The position numbers and the translations under genes are program-made. The notes beneath the pieces are model-generated. The model did no database searches. It saw nothing but the letters and a program-made list of their open reading frames with translations, and was not told where the DNA came from. From a virus, in the IMG/VR virus record IMGVR_UViG_3300025711_000110, positions 1 through 37,532 of that record: a DNA stretch of 37,532 nt. One strand, written 5' to 3'. Shown here piece after piece: positions 15,542 to 24,396 of the stretch (its first letter is position 1; the number at the start of each line of letters is the position of its first letter).

Positions 15542-16294
15542 TTAAATTACTAAGTTTTTTAAATTAAATAATTCTTGTCTTATCTTACTTGCCCAGCTTT
15601 GTAACTCTGCCTGAGTAAAACCCCTGTTGTATAAACATGCATAAGATACTTCGCGCTGGTTTGCATCCCAATTCAAAGTGGCCGCTTTCTTGTTCCAGCC
15701 AATACCAACAGTATTACTTACGACATTGACTAAATCTGTTGCTGACTTTTCTAAAAAAATATCACGGCCTCCCTGAAGATTTGCATAGGTTTGTAGAAAT
15801 GAAGAAGCCCCCAGCTTTGTACAAGAGTAAATAAACAGGGTTAAGACATCAGAAACATTTGATGCCTGTGCACCAAATGCCTGAGCAAGCCCCGAAGGTA
15901 CGCCAGCGTAAATATCACCACGACTTGAAAGGCTAGTACCTTGCTCTTTTCCCGTGCTTGATAATGTTGAATGCACATAATCCCCCATTAAAAAACCGCC
16001 TAAAGTGGCGGTTCGTGGAGCAATGACTAAATAAGTAAAACTTTCAGATTTCTGTATACCAGTATCTATATAAGCTGAACTATTAACAAAACGGCCATTT
16101 GTGCCTTTTACTGGTTGACTGCCCACTAATTCGGAATTAGAACCAGTTGCAAAATTAAAAGCTGTGTTTTCCTTTAATGAATAACCAGCTACTAAACCAT
16201 CTACTAAAAGAGAAGGTAAGAGTGAGATATCAGCAAGTTTTTTATAATTTCCATTAGCAGGCAACACTGCTCCAATTTTAAGATAGCCATTCAT
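15542..16294 (-). CDS. tail-associated protein, possible lectin-like fold
   Basis: This 250-residue beta-rich protein follows the SGNH esterase gene with only a 2-base gap and has its own GGAG site. The pattern (GRFVNSSAYIDTGIQKSES, TYLVIAPRT, YACLYNRGFTQAELQSWASK) resembles concanavalin/LamG-like carbohydrate-binding domains seen in phage tail fibres, where the chain ends in a short helix after a strand reading 'Y..L.NR.LT..E'. It is not certain. With the esterase it forms a two-gene insertion between the DUF2163 and NlpC/P60 genes, so it is probably a receptor-binding or branching tail component. Confidence 0.62.
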   Translation of the reverse strand: MNGYLKIGAVLPANGNYKKLADISLLPSLLVDGLVAGYSLKENTAFNFATGSNSELVGSQPVKGTNGRFVNSSAYIDTGIQKSESFTYLVIAPRTATLGGFLMGDYVHSTLSSTGKEQGTSLSSRGDIYAGVPSGLAQAFGAQASNVSDVLTLFIYSCTKLGASSFLQTYANLQGGRDIFLEKSATDLVNVVSNTVGIGWNKKAATLNWDANQREVSYACLYNRGFTQAELQSWASKIRQELFNLKNLVI

Positions 16295-16296
16295 AA

Positions 16297-17916
16297 TTAA
16301 AGCTCCAAAAATGTTTTAAAAATTTTACGTGAAAGCCTATAAGCACCAGATTTACTGACATGTAGAGTATCTGCCCACTGCCCATTACTATTTTCAAGAT
16401 CGTATAAACCCCAGTCATCAAACATGTTGTAGACTTCAGTTTGACGGTAATAGATCAGTTCAAAAGCAGCTTCCACAAAATTAACTAAAGGTATAGGTGG
16501 TGATGCAACACTTGTTTGCGCCGGTGCAACAAGAATCACAGCACAGTTAGGAGAAGCAGATTTAAAACCGTCAATCATGGCCATAATTCCAGCCTGAAAA
16601 TTGGTAACAGAATGACCACGGCGATAATCATTTGTTCCCAAGATGATGATCAGCACATCAGGGTTTAAAAAGCTGGATACCTCAGCCTGACCAGCTGGAG
16701 AAATTTTTAAATAGTCCTGACCGGTACTATTGCCATTACCGACCTTATTGAATTCAACCCCACTACCAGTGGTTTTTCTTAAATGCATTCCAAAGAAGCA
16801 GATCGTACCGCTAATAACCTTCAAAATAACCGATGTTGAACTATTCAAACTTATCTGGACTTTCTTCGCAGTGTTTGCAGTCACATTGGTTTCAACACCG
16901 TTAATGGTGTAAGAAAATACCCCGCCTGTATTACCGAAAAAGACGGTAAGCTGATCACCCTTTGTCAAATTTGCAAGGGTTATTGTCGAACCGGCTGTAG
17001 TACTTGTGCGTGTAAAACCGTCTGGTCCACAACCATAAGGGAATGCAGCGGAAGTGCTATCAAGATCATTCACGGTCCAGCCAGAACCATATGTAATCGT
17101 AATGCCGTCCAGCATATTTCGCTCAGCACCTAGATTGATCCAACCCGAACCCGCTTCACCATATGCAGTTTGCAAAATTGTCTTAAGCTCTGTCGCTATT
17201 GTGCTGTGCTCTGCCCAGCTGTCACCAGCTAAAACTACGCGCAACTGATCAGTAATACCTGATTTGATCTTGGCAACTTTAGCTTTCCACTGGCGCAAAG
17301 AAGCTGAATCTGTATTGATTGGTCTTTGCCCCATAAATACATTAGTTTGGTATTTACGTGACTGAAAATAATTAGAAAGAAAATTAAAAGTATCCAAACT
17401 TAATGTCGAAAAACCCAAAGCACCATCTTCAAGCCAGACCGGTACATTTCCCGCCTCGTCAGCTACTAAAGGTATGATTGAAGAACGTTCACTTTTACCT
17501 AAAGCTTTACTATTGGCAAAATCAAAAGCACCATCTTCAAGCCAGATCGGCACATTTCCTAATTGGTCTACAGCTAGTGGAACAATTGATTTGGTAGGCA
17601 GCATCCCTACTCGCTCATTCGTATAAATCTTTGCCTGATTTAAGGGATCATATGGACTTTTAACTAATTCTGTTCCATTCCAGGTGTAATCCCCATTTTT
17701 TGATTCTTCAGGATCACTGATGACAGTTATCTTATAATCAATCGGCATTAGATTCGTTTTGGAGTCAGCAATTGCTTTAGTGGCAAAGGTATTAACTAAT
17801 TTTTCATTCGTGGGTACTTCAGCCCCCAAGAATTCAATAAGTTGTGTTTGAGCTTGTTTAAAACCCGATTCAGTTACATTTTGACCAATAAACTGGTCGG
17901 CACTAGGTAAAGGCAT
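16297..17916 (-). CDS. SGNH/GDSL-family esterase, probable tail fibre enzyme
   Basis: This 539-residue protein probably deacetylates surface polysaccharide (capsule or LPS) during adsorption. Catalytic blocks are all present: Ser233 in VVLAGDSWAEH (block I), G427-T-N-D430 in LIIILGTNDYRRG (block III), and Asp516/His519 in WADTLHVSKSGAY (block V). A beta domain of about 100 residues (285-385) is inserted between blocks I and III. The N-terminal 180 residues look like a virion-attachment region and contain two copies of a 22-residue motif (VPLAVDQLGNVPIWLEDGA and IPLVADEAGNVPVWLEDGA). The ATG at 17916, behind GGGGGT, is preferred to a TTG four codons earlier. A terminator stands just upstream, so it may have its own promoter. 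Confidence 0.87.
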   Translation of the reverse strand: MPLPSADQFIGQNVTESGFKQAQTQLIEFLGAEVPTNEKLVNTFATKAIADSKTNLMPIDYKITVISDPEESKNGDYTWNGTELVKSPYDPLNQAKIYTNERVGMLPTKSIVPLAVDQLGNVPIWLEDGAFDFANSKALGKSERSSIIPLVADEAGNVPVWLEDGALGFSTLSLDTFNFLSNYFQSRKYQTNVFMGQRPINTDSASLRQWKAKVAKIKSGITDQLRVVLAGDSWAEHSTIATELKTILQTAYGEAGSGWINLGAERNMLDGITITYGSGWTVNDLDSTSAAFPYGCGPDGFTRTSTTAGSTITLANLTKGDQLTVFFGNTGGVFSYTINGVETNVTANTAKKVQISLNSSTSVILKVISGTICFFGMHLRKTTGSGVEFNKVGNGNSTGQDYLKISPAGQAEVSSFLNPDVLIIILGTNDYRRGHSVTNFQAGIMAMIDGFKSASPNCAVILVAPAQTSVASPPIPLVNFVEAAFELIYYRQTEVYNMFDDWGLYDLENSNGQWADTLHVSKSGAYRLSRKIFKTFLEL

Positions 17917-17932
17917 TTCTACCCCCAAATAA

Positions 17933-17956
17933 AAAGCCCTGCATTTGCAGGGCTTG
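17933..17956 (-). terminator. terminator after the DUF2163 gene
   Basis: On the minus strand AGCCCTGCA pairs with TGCAGGGCT, followed by TTTTTATTT. It lies between the DUF2163 gene and the inserted esterase cassette. Confidence 0.82.
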
Positions 17957-17972
17957 GGTTAAATTTAAAAAG

Positions 17973-18830
17973 CTAAATCGATGTTTCTGGAACAGGTACA
18001 AAGGGTGCACCACGGAAGCGAGCACGGTTATTAAATCGATTAGTGCATGTCTCTAGCCGTTTATCGCACCCCGGATAAACTCTAATGGCCTCGCCAATTT
18101 CTGGCATATCAAGAAGAGGTAAAGTTAGAAGCAATGCACCAGATTCATGCAATCTAACTGTTCGTTTAATACCTATATTTTTTCCTTCAAGAAACTCGAC
18201 AACGCCTTGAGTAAACCATCCCTGTGGCTGGCTTAACTCACACAGAATCCTGTTAGGTGTACTATTTACTGCTATGGACGTATTAACGGCATAATCAGCA
18301 CTAAGTAGACCGCAAGCATTATCAAATAAGGTATTTAAACAGCCTGCTGTATATAAGTTTCTTGGCATCTGAAGCTTTAAATGATCTACATCTGAAACTA
18401 CGCTTGCATTAATTTCATAGCGGTCAAGCTCAGGCTCAACGATACGACCTTCGAATAAAACGAGTGTGCCGGCACTGGTATTCGTTGGGGTATGCATATC
18501 CATAAATACACGCTCCAACTTAAAACGTGCTCCGTCTAATATCCCGTTATGAAAAGCTTGAGCCACAGGTACATCGCCAAATTTAGTATCTTCATTTGTC
18601 TCTATTGTGATAGATAAATTATCCACCTCGATGCCTAAAGATAGGCTAGTACCTTCTCGGCTAATGATTGGACCATCAGCACGAAACTCCTTACCCTGAA
18701 CGGTCAAATTAACGTCATAGCTTGTATAACAATACTCAATACCCTGTATGGTCGTAACAGTGTACAGATCGGCCATAATGAACTGATCAGCATCTAACAA
18801 GGCGATAAGTTCTGGTGATGCTTGTCTCAT
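17973..18830 (-). CDS. DUF2163 / BR0599-family tail protein
   Basis: This 285-residue protein matches the phage and gene-transfer-agent family that forms part of the distal tail hub next to the tip. The N-terminal half is DUF2163 (MRQASPELIALLDADQFIMA, YTSYDVNLTVQGKEF). The C-terminal end has the BR0599 signature with paired cysteines (YPGCDKRLETC, FNNRARFRGAPFVPVPE, about 252-281). Conserved cysteines in this end suggest metal or cluster binding. It overlaps the upstream DUF2460 gene by four bases (ATGA). Confidence 0.87.
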   Translation of the reverse strand: MRQASPELIALLDADQFIMADLYTVTTIQGIEYCYTSYDVNLTVQGKEFRADGPIISREGTSLSLGIEVDNLSITIETNEDTKFGDVPVAQAFHNGILDGARFKLERVFMDMHTPTNTSAGTLVLFEGRIVEPELDRYEINASVVSDVDHLKLQMPRNLYTAGCLNTLFDNACGLLSADYAVNTSIAVNSTPNRILCELSQPQGWFTQGVVEFLEGKNIGIKRTVRLHESGALLLTLPLLDMPEIGEAIRVYPGCDKRLETCTNRFNNRARFRGAPFVPVPETSI

Positions 18831-19480
18831 ATCTTTGTTCCTAATGAACCGATTAACTCAACCTTGCCAGCCTTCCAAAGTTTGTGCATAAAATTGACAT
18901 ATTGCTGAGTGTCATCTTTAAACCGGCACCGGTAGTAATATGTACCTGCTATCTGAATCTCAATACCTTGTTCCAGTGGCTCTGAAAGTACATATTTACC
19001 GTCACTTGTTACTTGAGCAGATGCGGTATTCCACATCGGCTTTTCTTGATTGTTATTCCACATCGTTTTAACTGGTGTTTGATTCCACATATTTGGATCT
19101 ACTGCACCAATGATCTGCTCTTCGGTATTACCTAAGGGTAATTGACTGATAAACATATGCTTATATAGCTGGAATGTTGTAGCAGAGCCGTCACCAACAA
19201 ATGTGCAATTAAACTGATTATCATCAGGCATCTTATAAAGAAATGAATCAAAAGCTCCACGGCGTTCTAGATAGAATCCTTGAAGTTGCTGAAATTCAGT
19301 TCTCCCCTTATTTTCACGCAAAAATGCGTAAGACAACGAGATTTCATATTTCGGCGCAGCCTGAAAACTCGCGCGGAGTTCTCGGCCATTAATGGAAGTC
19401 ATGATCTTGGTATTGAACATCGGAGTTAATGAGGTATCCCATTCAAGACCGGGTAATTCTGGAAATAATACGTTTGACAC
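18827..19480 (-). CDS. DUF2460-family distal tail protein
   Basis: This 217-residue protein begins MSNVLFPELPGLEWDTSLTP and has the conserved SLSYAFLRENKGRTEFQQLQ and FYLERRGAFDSFLYKMPDD segments of the DUF2460 family, which in gene transfer agents is the distal tail protein linking the tail tube to the hub. It starts at GTG (19480) behind a near-perfect AAGGAGG, only 10 bases after the tape measure stop. Three short near-repeats (MWNQTPVKTMWNNNQEKPMW, about 131-150) sit in a loop. Confidence 0.85.
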   Translation of the reverse strand: MSNVLFPELPGLEWDTSLTPMFNTKIMTSINGRELRASFQAAPKYEISLSYAFLRENKGRTEFQQLQGFYLERRGAFDSFLYKMPDDNQFNCTFVGDGSATTFQLYKHMFISQLPLGNTEEQIIGAVDPNMWNQTPVKTMWNNNQEKPMWNTASAQVTSDGKYVLSEPLEQGIEIQIAGTYYYRCRFKDDTQQYVNFMHKLWKAGKVELIGSLGTKI

Positions 19481-19490
19481 TTACACCTCC

Positions 19491-22268
19491 TTATTTACCA
19501 AAATTACGGCGATAACCCTTTAAGCTGTCCGCAACTGCTTTACTGTTTTTCTTTAACCAGCGATCTGCTCCTTTGGTATCAAGAAAACCAAGGTTAATAA
19601 CTGGCCCACTTCCCCCACCTTCAGCTGCAGCAGCTGCTCCAAAACTTGCACCACTACGCATGGCTTTACCCATTTCACGAATGGTATTTGCATGTTGTGA
19701 AGGTAAAACCATCTCATCTTCATGTAGCTGAGTAACTGGATTAACACCGGATGGAATGTCGTAACCGCCTCGAGCAGATTTGATCTTGCCAGCTAAGCCT
19801 GCTACTAAACCGAATGCAGCTGCACCGGCACCAACGGCGAGAATTGGGCCGATGTATGGAATGGCAACCATGGCTTTAAATGCTCCGGCCATTGCTTCCC
19901 ATGCTGACATCATGATGCCCTTGATAGCTTCAGCCGCTTTTAACCCCAATCGAGCCAAACCACCCGCAGCAGTAACACTGGTACGAGTTGCTTCACCTGC
20001 AATTGTTGCCCCTGTTTGTGCAGCTTGGCCAGAAGCTTCAGCCGCTGTTTCAGCACCAACAAAACCGAGTTTTCGAGCTAACTTAATCGCTTGGATTCTC
20101 AGCCAGCCTTGGAGCTCCTTAGTTGCCGATTGCAATGCAAATGCACCCATATCAGCTAATACCGCTTTAGTTGCATTACTCCATGTAAGTGTGCCGTTCA
20201 TTAAAGACTGAATGCCCTGATCCCAAAGGTTAGACAGTCGAGAAGTAAACCCACCGAACTTAGCCTCAAAGTCTTTCATTTCTGCATCACTGATTAAGCC
20301 CATAGACTTAGTGTCAGCAACTTTCTGATCTGTTTCTAAATCAGAAATGTTGTTTGTGATTTGGTTTTGATTACCTTGTTTGCCTGTAATTCCGGTTTGC
20401 TCGTTTTCAAGAGCCAAACGCTCTAAAAGACCTTGTCGCTTAATTTCACGTAACTGATCTTCGAGCTGCTTCTCTAACTGAACTTTGCGAATATTAGAAA
20501 TTTTCTTGGCATCATATTCGGCTTGGATTCGTGCCGCTTCTATTTCATATAGACGTTGTGCTTGCTGTTGATAATTGTCTATCTGTTCTTCACGAGCTTT
20601 TTTGTAGTCCTCAAACTCTTTTAAACGAATAGCAATAATCTTGTCTGAAGCATCCTTTTCGGCTTTGATTTTAGCAGCGGCTTTTTCATCGGCAGTCATC
20701 TTAGATTTTTCAATCTCATCTAATGCCTTCTGAAGATCTAAAGCGACTTTCTTTTCTTCAGATGCATATTTATATCTAATATCAGCAAGTGCTTTAGCTG
20801 CCTGCTCAGCTTGTTTTACAGCATCGGATTTACCCTGCTTTGCCTTGTCTGATTTTGCACCCTCTGGATTGAGTGCTTTATTTTGGCCGATACCAGAAGT
20901 AACCCCTTTACTTCCACTTCTACTACCAAGTTGAGCATTTTGGATATCAATTTTGGCTTGGGATAAGCGATCAAATGAGGGTGTTCCACTAAAAATATTA
21001 GATGCTGAATTAATTGCAGCTTTGGTGGTACCAGCAATATCAACCACAGTATCTTTCGTTTCAGTCCAGATAGCTTTTACACCACCTGCTAGAGCCTTAC
21101 CTTTAGCCAGGATCCCATCCGCATTTACAAAGTTTACGGCAGTGCTTCCAATAGTCCTTAGGTTACTCATCACACCAGACATTAAACGCACAAGATTTTG
21201 CAAACCTGCTCCAAGCCCAACAATAACAACTGCCACGCCCTTGGCAACTGAGCCTAATGTCTGAACAACTCCAGTAAATGCTCCCCCTTTTGTGGTGCCA
21301 TTCATAAAATGACTAATAACACCGCTTAAAGCTGGCATTACAGCTTGAGCCAATTGATTTTTTAAACCGGTGTACTGCATTTGAAGTACTTCAGTTTGAG
21401 CCTTTAATTCAATGGATTTTTGAATTGCCTCTTCACCAGTAATAATCCCTGCTTCTTCCATAGCAGACTGGTATTCTTTCCAAAGCTTACCGCCATCTTG
21501 CAAAATCGGAATTAAGCCTGTGAGATCTGAGCCCATACTTTCAAGATAGAAAGACATTTGCTGTTGGTTGACTCCAGCTTCTTCCAACTTATCGACATAA
21601 GTTTGTAAAGCTTCAACTCCATCCATCTTGGACATTTCTTCGGCAAGCTTTTTCGCCCCAGCCGCACCACCTTCAGTTTTAACGGCGATTTGCTCAAAAA
21701 AGTCCATTGCCCCACCAGAGCCTACAGAGGCAAATTCCCCAAGCTTTTCATTAAAGTCTTTCATCATGTCTGAGACTTTGTCTTGAGAAAAACCCAAAGT
21801 TTGGGCTGCACCAGATAACCCTTGAAAAGATTGCAATGAGGTATTCGCTAAGGCGGAGAATTTGGCGAGCTCAACATTGTTGTTAGCTACTTCAATGGCT
21901 AGTGTAGCCATACCTGCTGCTGCAACTGCAGCACCTCCAACTGCCAATCCAGCAACCGCACCTGCAGCAACAAGCGCGCCGCCGCGTAGAGCTCCCAACT
22001 TGGAAGTAATACCTTCAAATGCCGATCCTATTTTTGAACCGCCAAATGCTTCACTAATTTGGTTGCTAAACCCTTCTGAAATAGACTTAGATACATCATC
22101 AAACTGTCGCTTGACACTGGAAAGATCAAACTTAAATTTCACACCTTTGGTGGAATTTTCTATTTGCTTAGCAGAATCAGAAACAATTTTTTCAGCATCA
22201 TCCATGCCTTTTTTAAGTTCGGATGTTTTTGCACCTACATGAACTTCAACGCGGTTATTATTTGCCAT
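19491..22268 (-). CDS. tail tape measure protein
   Basis: At 925 residues this is the longest protein of the tail cluster and sets tail length; at about 1.5 angstrom per residue it predicts a tail near 140 nm, a siphovirus value. It has an N-terminal helical region (RVEVHVGAKTSELKKGMDDA), an alanine/glycine hydrophobic segment (about 92-125), a long charged coiled coil (about 480-610, KAEKDASDKIIAIRLKEFED) and a second hydrophobic block (about 800-840, AIPYIGPILAVGAGAAAFGL). The C-terminus ends KGYRRNFGK. It is placed after the tail chaperones, as usual, apart from one cargo gene in between. AAGAGG precedes the ATG. Confidence 0.93.
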   Translation of the reverse strand: MANNNRVEVHVGAKTSELKKGMDDAEKIVSDSAKQIENSTKGVKFKFDLSSVKRQFDDVSKSISEGFSNQISEAFGGSKIGSAFEGITSKLGALRGGALVAAGAVAGLAVGGAAVAAAGMATLAIEVANNNVELAKFSALANTSLQSFQGLSGAAQTLGFSQDKVSDMMKDFNEKLGEFASVGSGGAMDFFEQIAVKTEGGAAGAKKLAEEMSKMDGVEALQTYVDKLEEAGVNQQQMSFYLESMGSDLTGLIPILQDGGKLWKEYQSAMEEAGIITGEEAIQKSIELKAQTEVLQMQYTGLKNQLAQAVMPALSGVISHFMNGTTKGGAFTGVVQTLGSVAKGVAVVIVGLGAGLQNLVRLMSGVMSNLRTIGSTAVNFVNADGILAKGKALAGGVKAIWTETKDTVVDIAGTTKAAINSASNIFSGTPSFDRLSQAKIDIQNAQLGSRSGSKGVTSGIGQNKALNPEGAKSDKAKQGKSDAVKQAEQAAKALADIRYKYASEEKKVALDLQKALDEIEKSKMTADEKAAAKIKAEKDASDKIIAIRLKEFEDYKKAREEQIDNYQQQAQRLYEIEAARIQAEYDAKKISNIRKVQLEKQLEDQLREIKRQGLLERLALENEQTGITGKQGNQNQITNNISDLETDQKVADTKSMGLISDAEMKDFEAKFGGFTSRLSNLWDQGIQSLMNGTLTWSNATKAVLADMGAFALQSATKELQGWLRIQAIKLARKLGFVGAETAAEASGQAAQTGATIAGEATRTSVTAAGGLARLGLKAAEAIKGIMMSAWEAMAGAFKAMVAIPYIGPILAVGAGAAAFGLVAGLAGKIKSARGGYDIPSGVNPVTQLHEDEMVLPSQHANTIREMGKAMRSGASFGAAAAAEGGGSGPVINLGFLDTKGADRWLKKNSKAVADSLKGYRRNFGK

Positions 22269-22284
22269 ACAAACCTCTTAGGCA

Positions 22285-22345
22285 TAAAAAAACCACCTGA
22301 AGGTGGTTTTTAAAAGGTTAAAAAAGCACCCGTAGGTGCTTTAAG
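22285..22345 (-). terminator. two consecutive hairpins between cargo gene and tape measure gene
   Basis: On the minus strand, AGCACC-TACG-GGTGCT (22325-22340) is followed by Ts, and AACCACCT-TC-AGGTGGTT (22291-22308) is followed by a T run. A double terminator in front of the tape measure gene suggests that the inserted gene upstream is insulated. Confidence 0.78.
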
Positions 22346-22930
22346 CTAAAATTTACATGCTTTCTTTACGGGATCTAAATTCTTTTCAAATTCATCAAGA
22401 TTAAATTCAATAACAAATGGTCCTTGGCGGTGAACATTCACCTCAAGCAACAATTTGTTATGTCCTTTTAATTTTTCTATTAATTGTTTTGGCTTTTCTG
22501 CAAAGAAGGTTGTATATGAACCTTGTCCATTACTAAATGAAATATTGAAGGCTTTTTGGTTATCTAGTCTAGCTTTAATAGTTTTGCCCAAAGCATTTCC
22601 ATATTCAGGACTTAAAGGCGTTTGAGTAGATAAAATTACATCAACCGAATCATCTTGGCATCTGAATGTTAAATCAGGAATAACTGCCTGCGATAGATCT
22701 CCATTTTTCATCCAAATTGAATCTGATTTCAAAGTAACGTAGATATTCTTTTTGTCTGTCATTTTGGAAATATCTTCTTGATATTGCCATTTAGAATCCT
22801 TTGTTTCTTTTGTGCTATTTTCAGTTTTATTTTCAGTACTGCTACCTTTTACACCTAATACATTAAGAATAACACCCAAAAGAAAGAACCCTATAAATAG
22901 AATCAGCACCCACTTGAAAAACTTTTTCAT
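22346..22930 (-). CDS. membrane-anchored VasI/TagO-like protein (cargo)
   Basis: This 194-residue protein has one N-terminal membrane anchor (FFKWVLILFIGFFLLGVIL) and a periplasmic domain. The order of motifs in that domain resembles the T6SS-associated VasI/TagO fold: a tryptophan strand (WQYQEDISKMTDKKNIYVTL), LTFRCQDDSVDVIL, RLDNQKAFNISF, and a closing FNLDEFEKNLDPVKKACKF. This is family resemblance from pattern only. The ATG at 22930 behind GGTGA is preferred to a start 13 codons upstream. It interrupts the chaperone-tape measure order and is followed by two terminators, so it looks like an inserted moron, perhaps acting in superinfection exclusion (inference). Confidence 0.62.
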   Translation of the reverse strand: MKKFFKWVLILFIGFFLLGVILNVLGVKGSSTENKTENSTKETKDSKWQYQEDISKMTDKKNIYVTLKSDSIWMKNGDLSQAVIPDLTFRCQDDSVDVILSTQTPLSPEYGNALGKTIKARLDNQKAFNISFSNGQGSYTTFFAEKPKQLIEKLKGHNKLLLEVNVHRQGPFVIEFNLDEFEKNLDPVKKACKF

Positions 22931-23010
22931 GATTTCACCGGTTGTTATAAAGTAAGCATAATTTAACAAACCGATTACATTTTGTCATACCCAGTTAAAT
23001 TAGGGCGGCC

Positions 23011-23594
23011 TTAACCACCCTGCGGGAAACTTTCAAGAACTTCAAGCATATCGTCTTCATCATCATCTGAAACTGTGATTGCTGGGTCTGTCTCTTCAAT
23101 TCCCATGAATGCTTCTAAAATCCGACAAAGACGTTGTATTCCTATATGGGCGGGAGGGTTACTTTGCTGATACGCACTTAATGCTCTTAATCTAGGCAGA
23201 TCCATTTCATTACGTACATAGTCGTAATCTTTACCTATAGTCAGCACTAAATGCGTGTACAGTTCCTCCCAATTTATTCCCCCGAGCTTTCACCCGTGCC
23301 CGTAGTATTACCCGAATAGTCTAGGCCTGATGTTTTGGTCACTAATGCTAGAACCTCTTCCATGTTAGCCATATCTAAGAGTTCATCCGAAACATATTCA
23401 CGGGTGATATCTGGATAATTCCGTTTTAAACAAACATGAGCCATATCCACAATTACAGATGTGGGAACATTGTTTGAGCTTAATTGTTCTTGAAAACGCT
23501 CAATCGTACCCAATGGCGCCGGAGCAAAAATCCAAGTCTGGCCAGCAATTTCTTTACTATTACCACGTGGGTTTTCAACTTGTTTAAATTGCAT
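23011..23594 (-). CDS. tail assembly chaperone GT, made by -1 frameshift
   Basis: In siphophages a G protein and a longer GT fusion, made by programmed -1 slippage, fold the tape measure protein. Here the G frame ends ...TCG GGG GAA TAA. The -1 frame is closed upstream by TGA a few codons before, and opens through five Gs (23279-23283) right before the stop. Slipping there reads GGA ATA AAT TGG and continues INWEELYTHLVLTIGKDYD, without an initiation codon of its own until GTG at 23247, for 89 residues to the stop at 23011. The fusion is about 194 residues. The T part has the PPAHIGIQRLCRIL pattern and an acidic tail (SDDDEDDMLEVL). Confidence 0.72.
23274..23594 (-). CDS. tail assembly chaperone G
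   Basis: This 106-residue protein lies between the major tail protein and the tape measure region, the fixed place of chaperone G. It is small, acidic toward its end, and ends in a low-complexity glycine/serine/threonine stretch (GNTTGTGESSGE), which probably serves as a linker when the GT fusion is made. The recognisable core is IAGQTWIFAPAPLGTIERFQ, followed by helices. It starts 7 bases after the major tail protein gene. The slippery G5 run lies in its last three codons. Confidence 0.8.
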   Translation of the reverse strand: MQFKQVENPRGNSKEIAGQTWIFAPAPLGTIERFQEQLSSNNVPTSVIVDMAHVCLKRNYPDITREYVSDELLDMANMEEVLALVTKTSGLDYSGNTTGTGESSGE

Positions 23595-23600
23595 TTGCTA

Positions 23601-24368
23601 TTACTCCGATAAATCGATTTTGAATACACGGTTAAGGTCATCAGCCATAGGCTGGAATTCAAACTCAGGAATATCGTAATCGTCCTGCTTTGAACTGAAC
23701 CCAAGCTTGTTACTGGTACAACGGTAGAAATTCATATGCATGAATTTGCCCTTGTAATCACGTTGCAGATCCAATGCAAACTCAGGTGTATAACCCATAT
23801 CTAAGTTAGACACGGTGATTGACTTACCGCCTGCAACTGTTGCGGAATATCGGAAGCTAATAAAAACTATCTTCCCAACATCGGCAGTAGCAAATGTGTA
23901 GGCACCTGTCACGTTATCCACGCTGTATTGCCCTGCCACTGGCGCTGATGCCACACGTTTAAGTGGAATAGCCTTACCATCTGTAACACCTAAATCCTTA
24001 ACAAAAGTGCCAGCATTTGGAACTACAGGTGTAACCAAGCCGCCTGTTTGAATAGTTTCACCATTAATGGTTTGGGATACTGTCTCGATCCCACCTTCAG
24101 CAACTACACCACCAAAGAAAATAGAATTTAACAAGGTTCCGTTAATGCGACCGAAAGATGCTTTACCTTTAATTGAGCCTTTACCACGTGCAGCATCAAC
24201 TGCGAATTGTCCACGGCCAAAGAGTTCTTTTAAATCGAAACTAATATCAACACCTACCGACTGCAATACCCCCACTTCAACGGGTGTGGGATTGCTAATC
24301 GGTTGCCCATAAACATCTTGAATCGGTGTAGCAAAGATCTTGCCGGCACCAAATAAATATTGAGCCAT
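23601..24368 (-). CDS. major tail (tube) protein
   Basis: This 255-residue protein begins MAQYLFGAGKIFATPIQDVY, the style of siphovirus tube proteins, with strands VGVLQSVGVDISFDLKELFG, GKASFGRINGTLLNSIFFGG and a conserved LDMGYTPEFALDLQRDYKGK segment near the C-terminus. It would stack in hexameric rings around the tape measure protein. An inner region (about 130-170, VASAPVAGQYSVDNVTGAYT) has the look of an exposed Ig-like or decoration loop. It is flanked upstream by an intrinsic terminator and downstream by the chaperone genes. Confidence 0.88.
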   Translation of the reverse strand: MAQYLFGAGKIFATPIQDVYGQPISNPTPVEVGVLQSVGVDISFDLKELFGRGQFAVDAARGKGSIKGKASFGRINGTLLNSIFFGGVVAEGGIETVSQTINGETIQTGGLVTPVVPNAGTFVKDLGVTDGKAIPLKRVASAPVAGQYSVDNVTGAYTFATADVGKIVFISFRYSATVAGGKSITVSNLDMGYTPEFALDLQRDYKGKFMHMNFYRCTSNKLGFSSKQDDYDIPEFEFQPMADDLNRVFKIDLSE

Positions 24369-24396
24369 TTATTTTGACCTCTCTAAAAATGACAAA

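Noticed and set aside
19780-20211. 143-aa plus-strand ORF opposite the tape measure gene
   Set aside because: It is alanine/proline-rich, produced by the antisense of alanine/glycine-rich coding sequence, with no ribosome-binding site or neighbour in that direction.
23011-23247. Treating the 78-aa frame as a stand-alone gene starting at GTG 23247
   Set aside because: Its frame continues upstream with T-like sequence to the G5 slip site, and no good Shine-Dalgarno precedes the GTG; a frameshift product explains it better.
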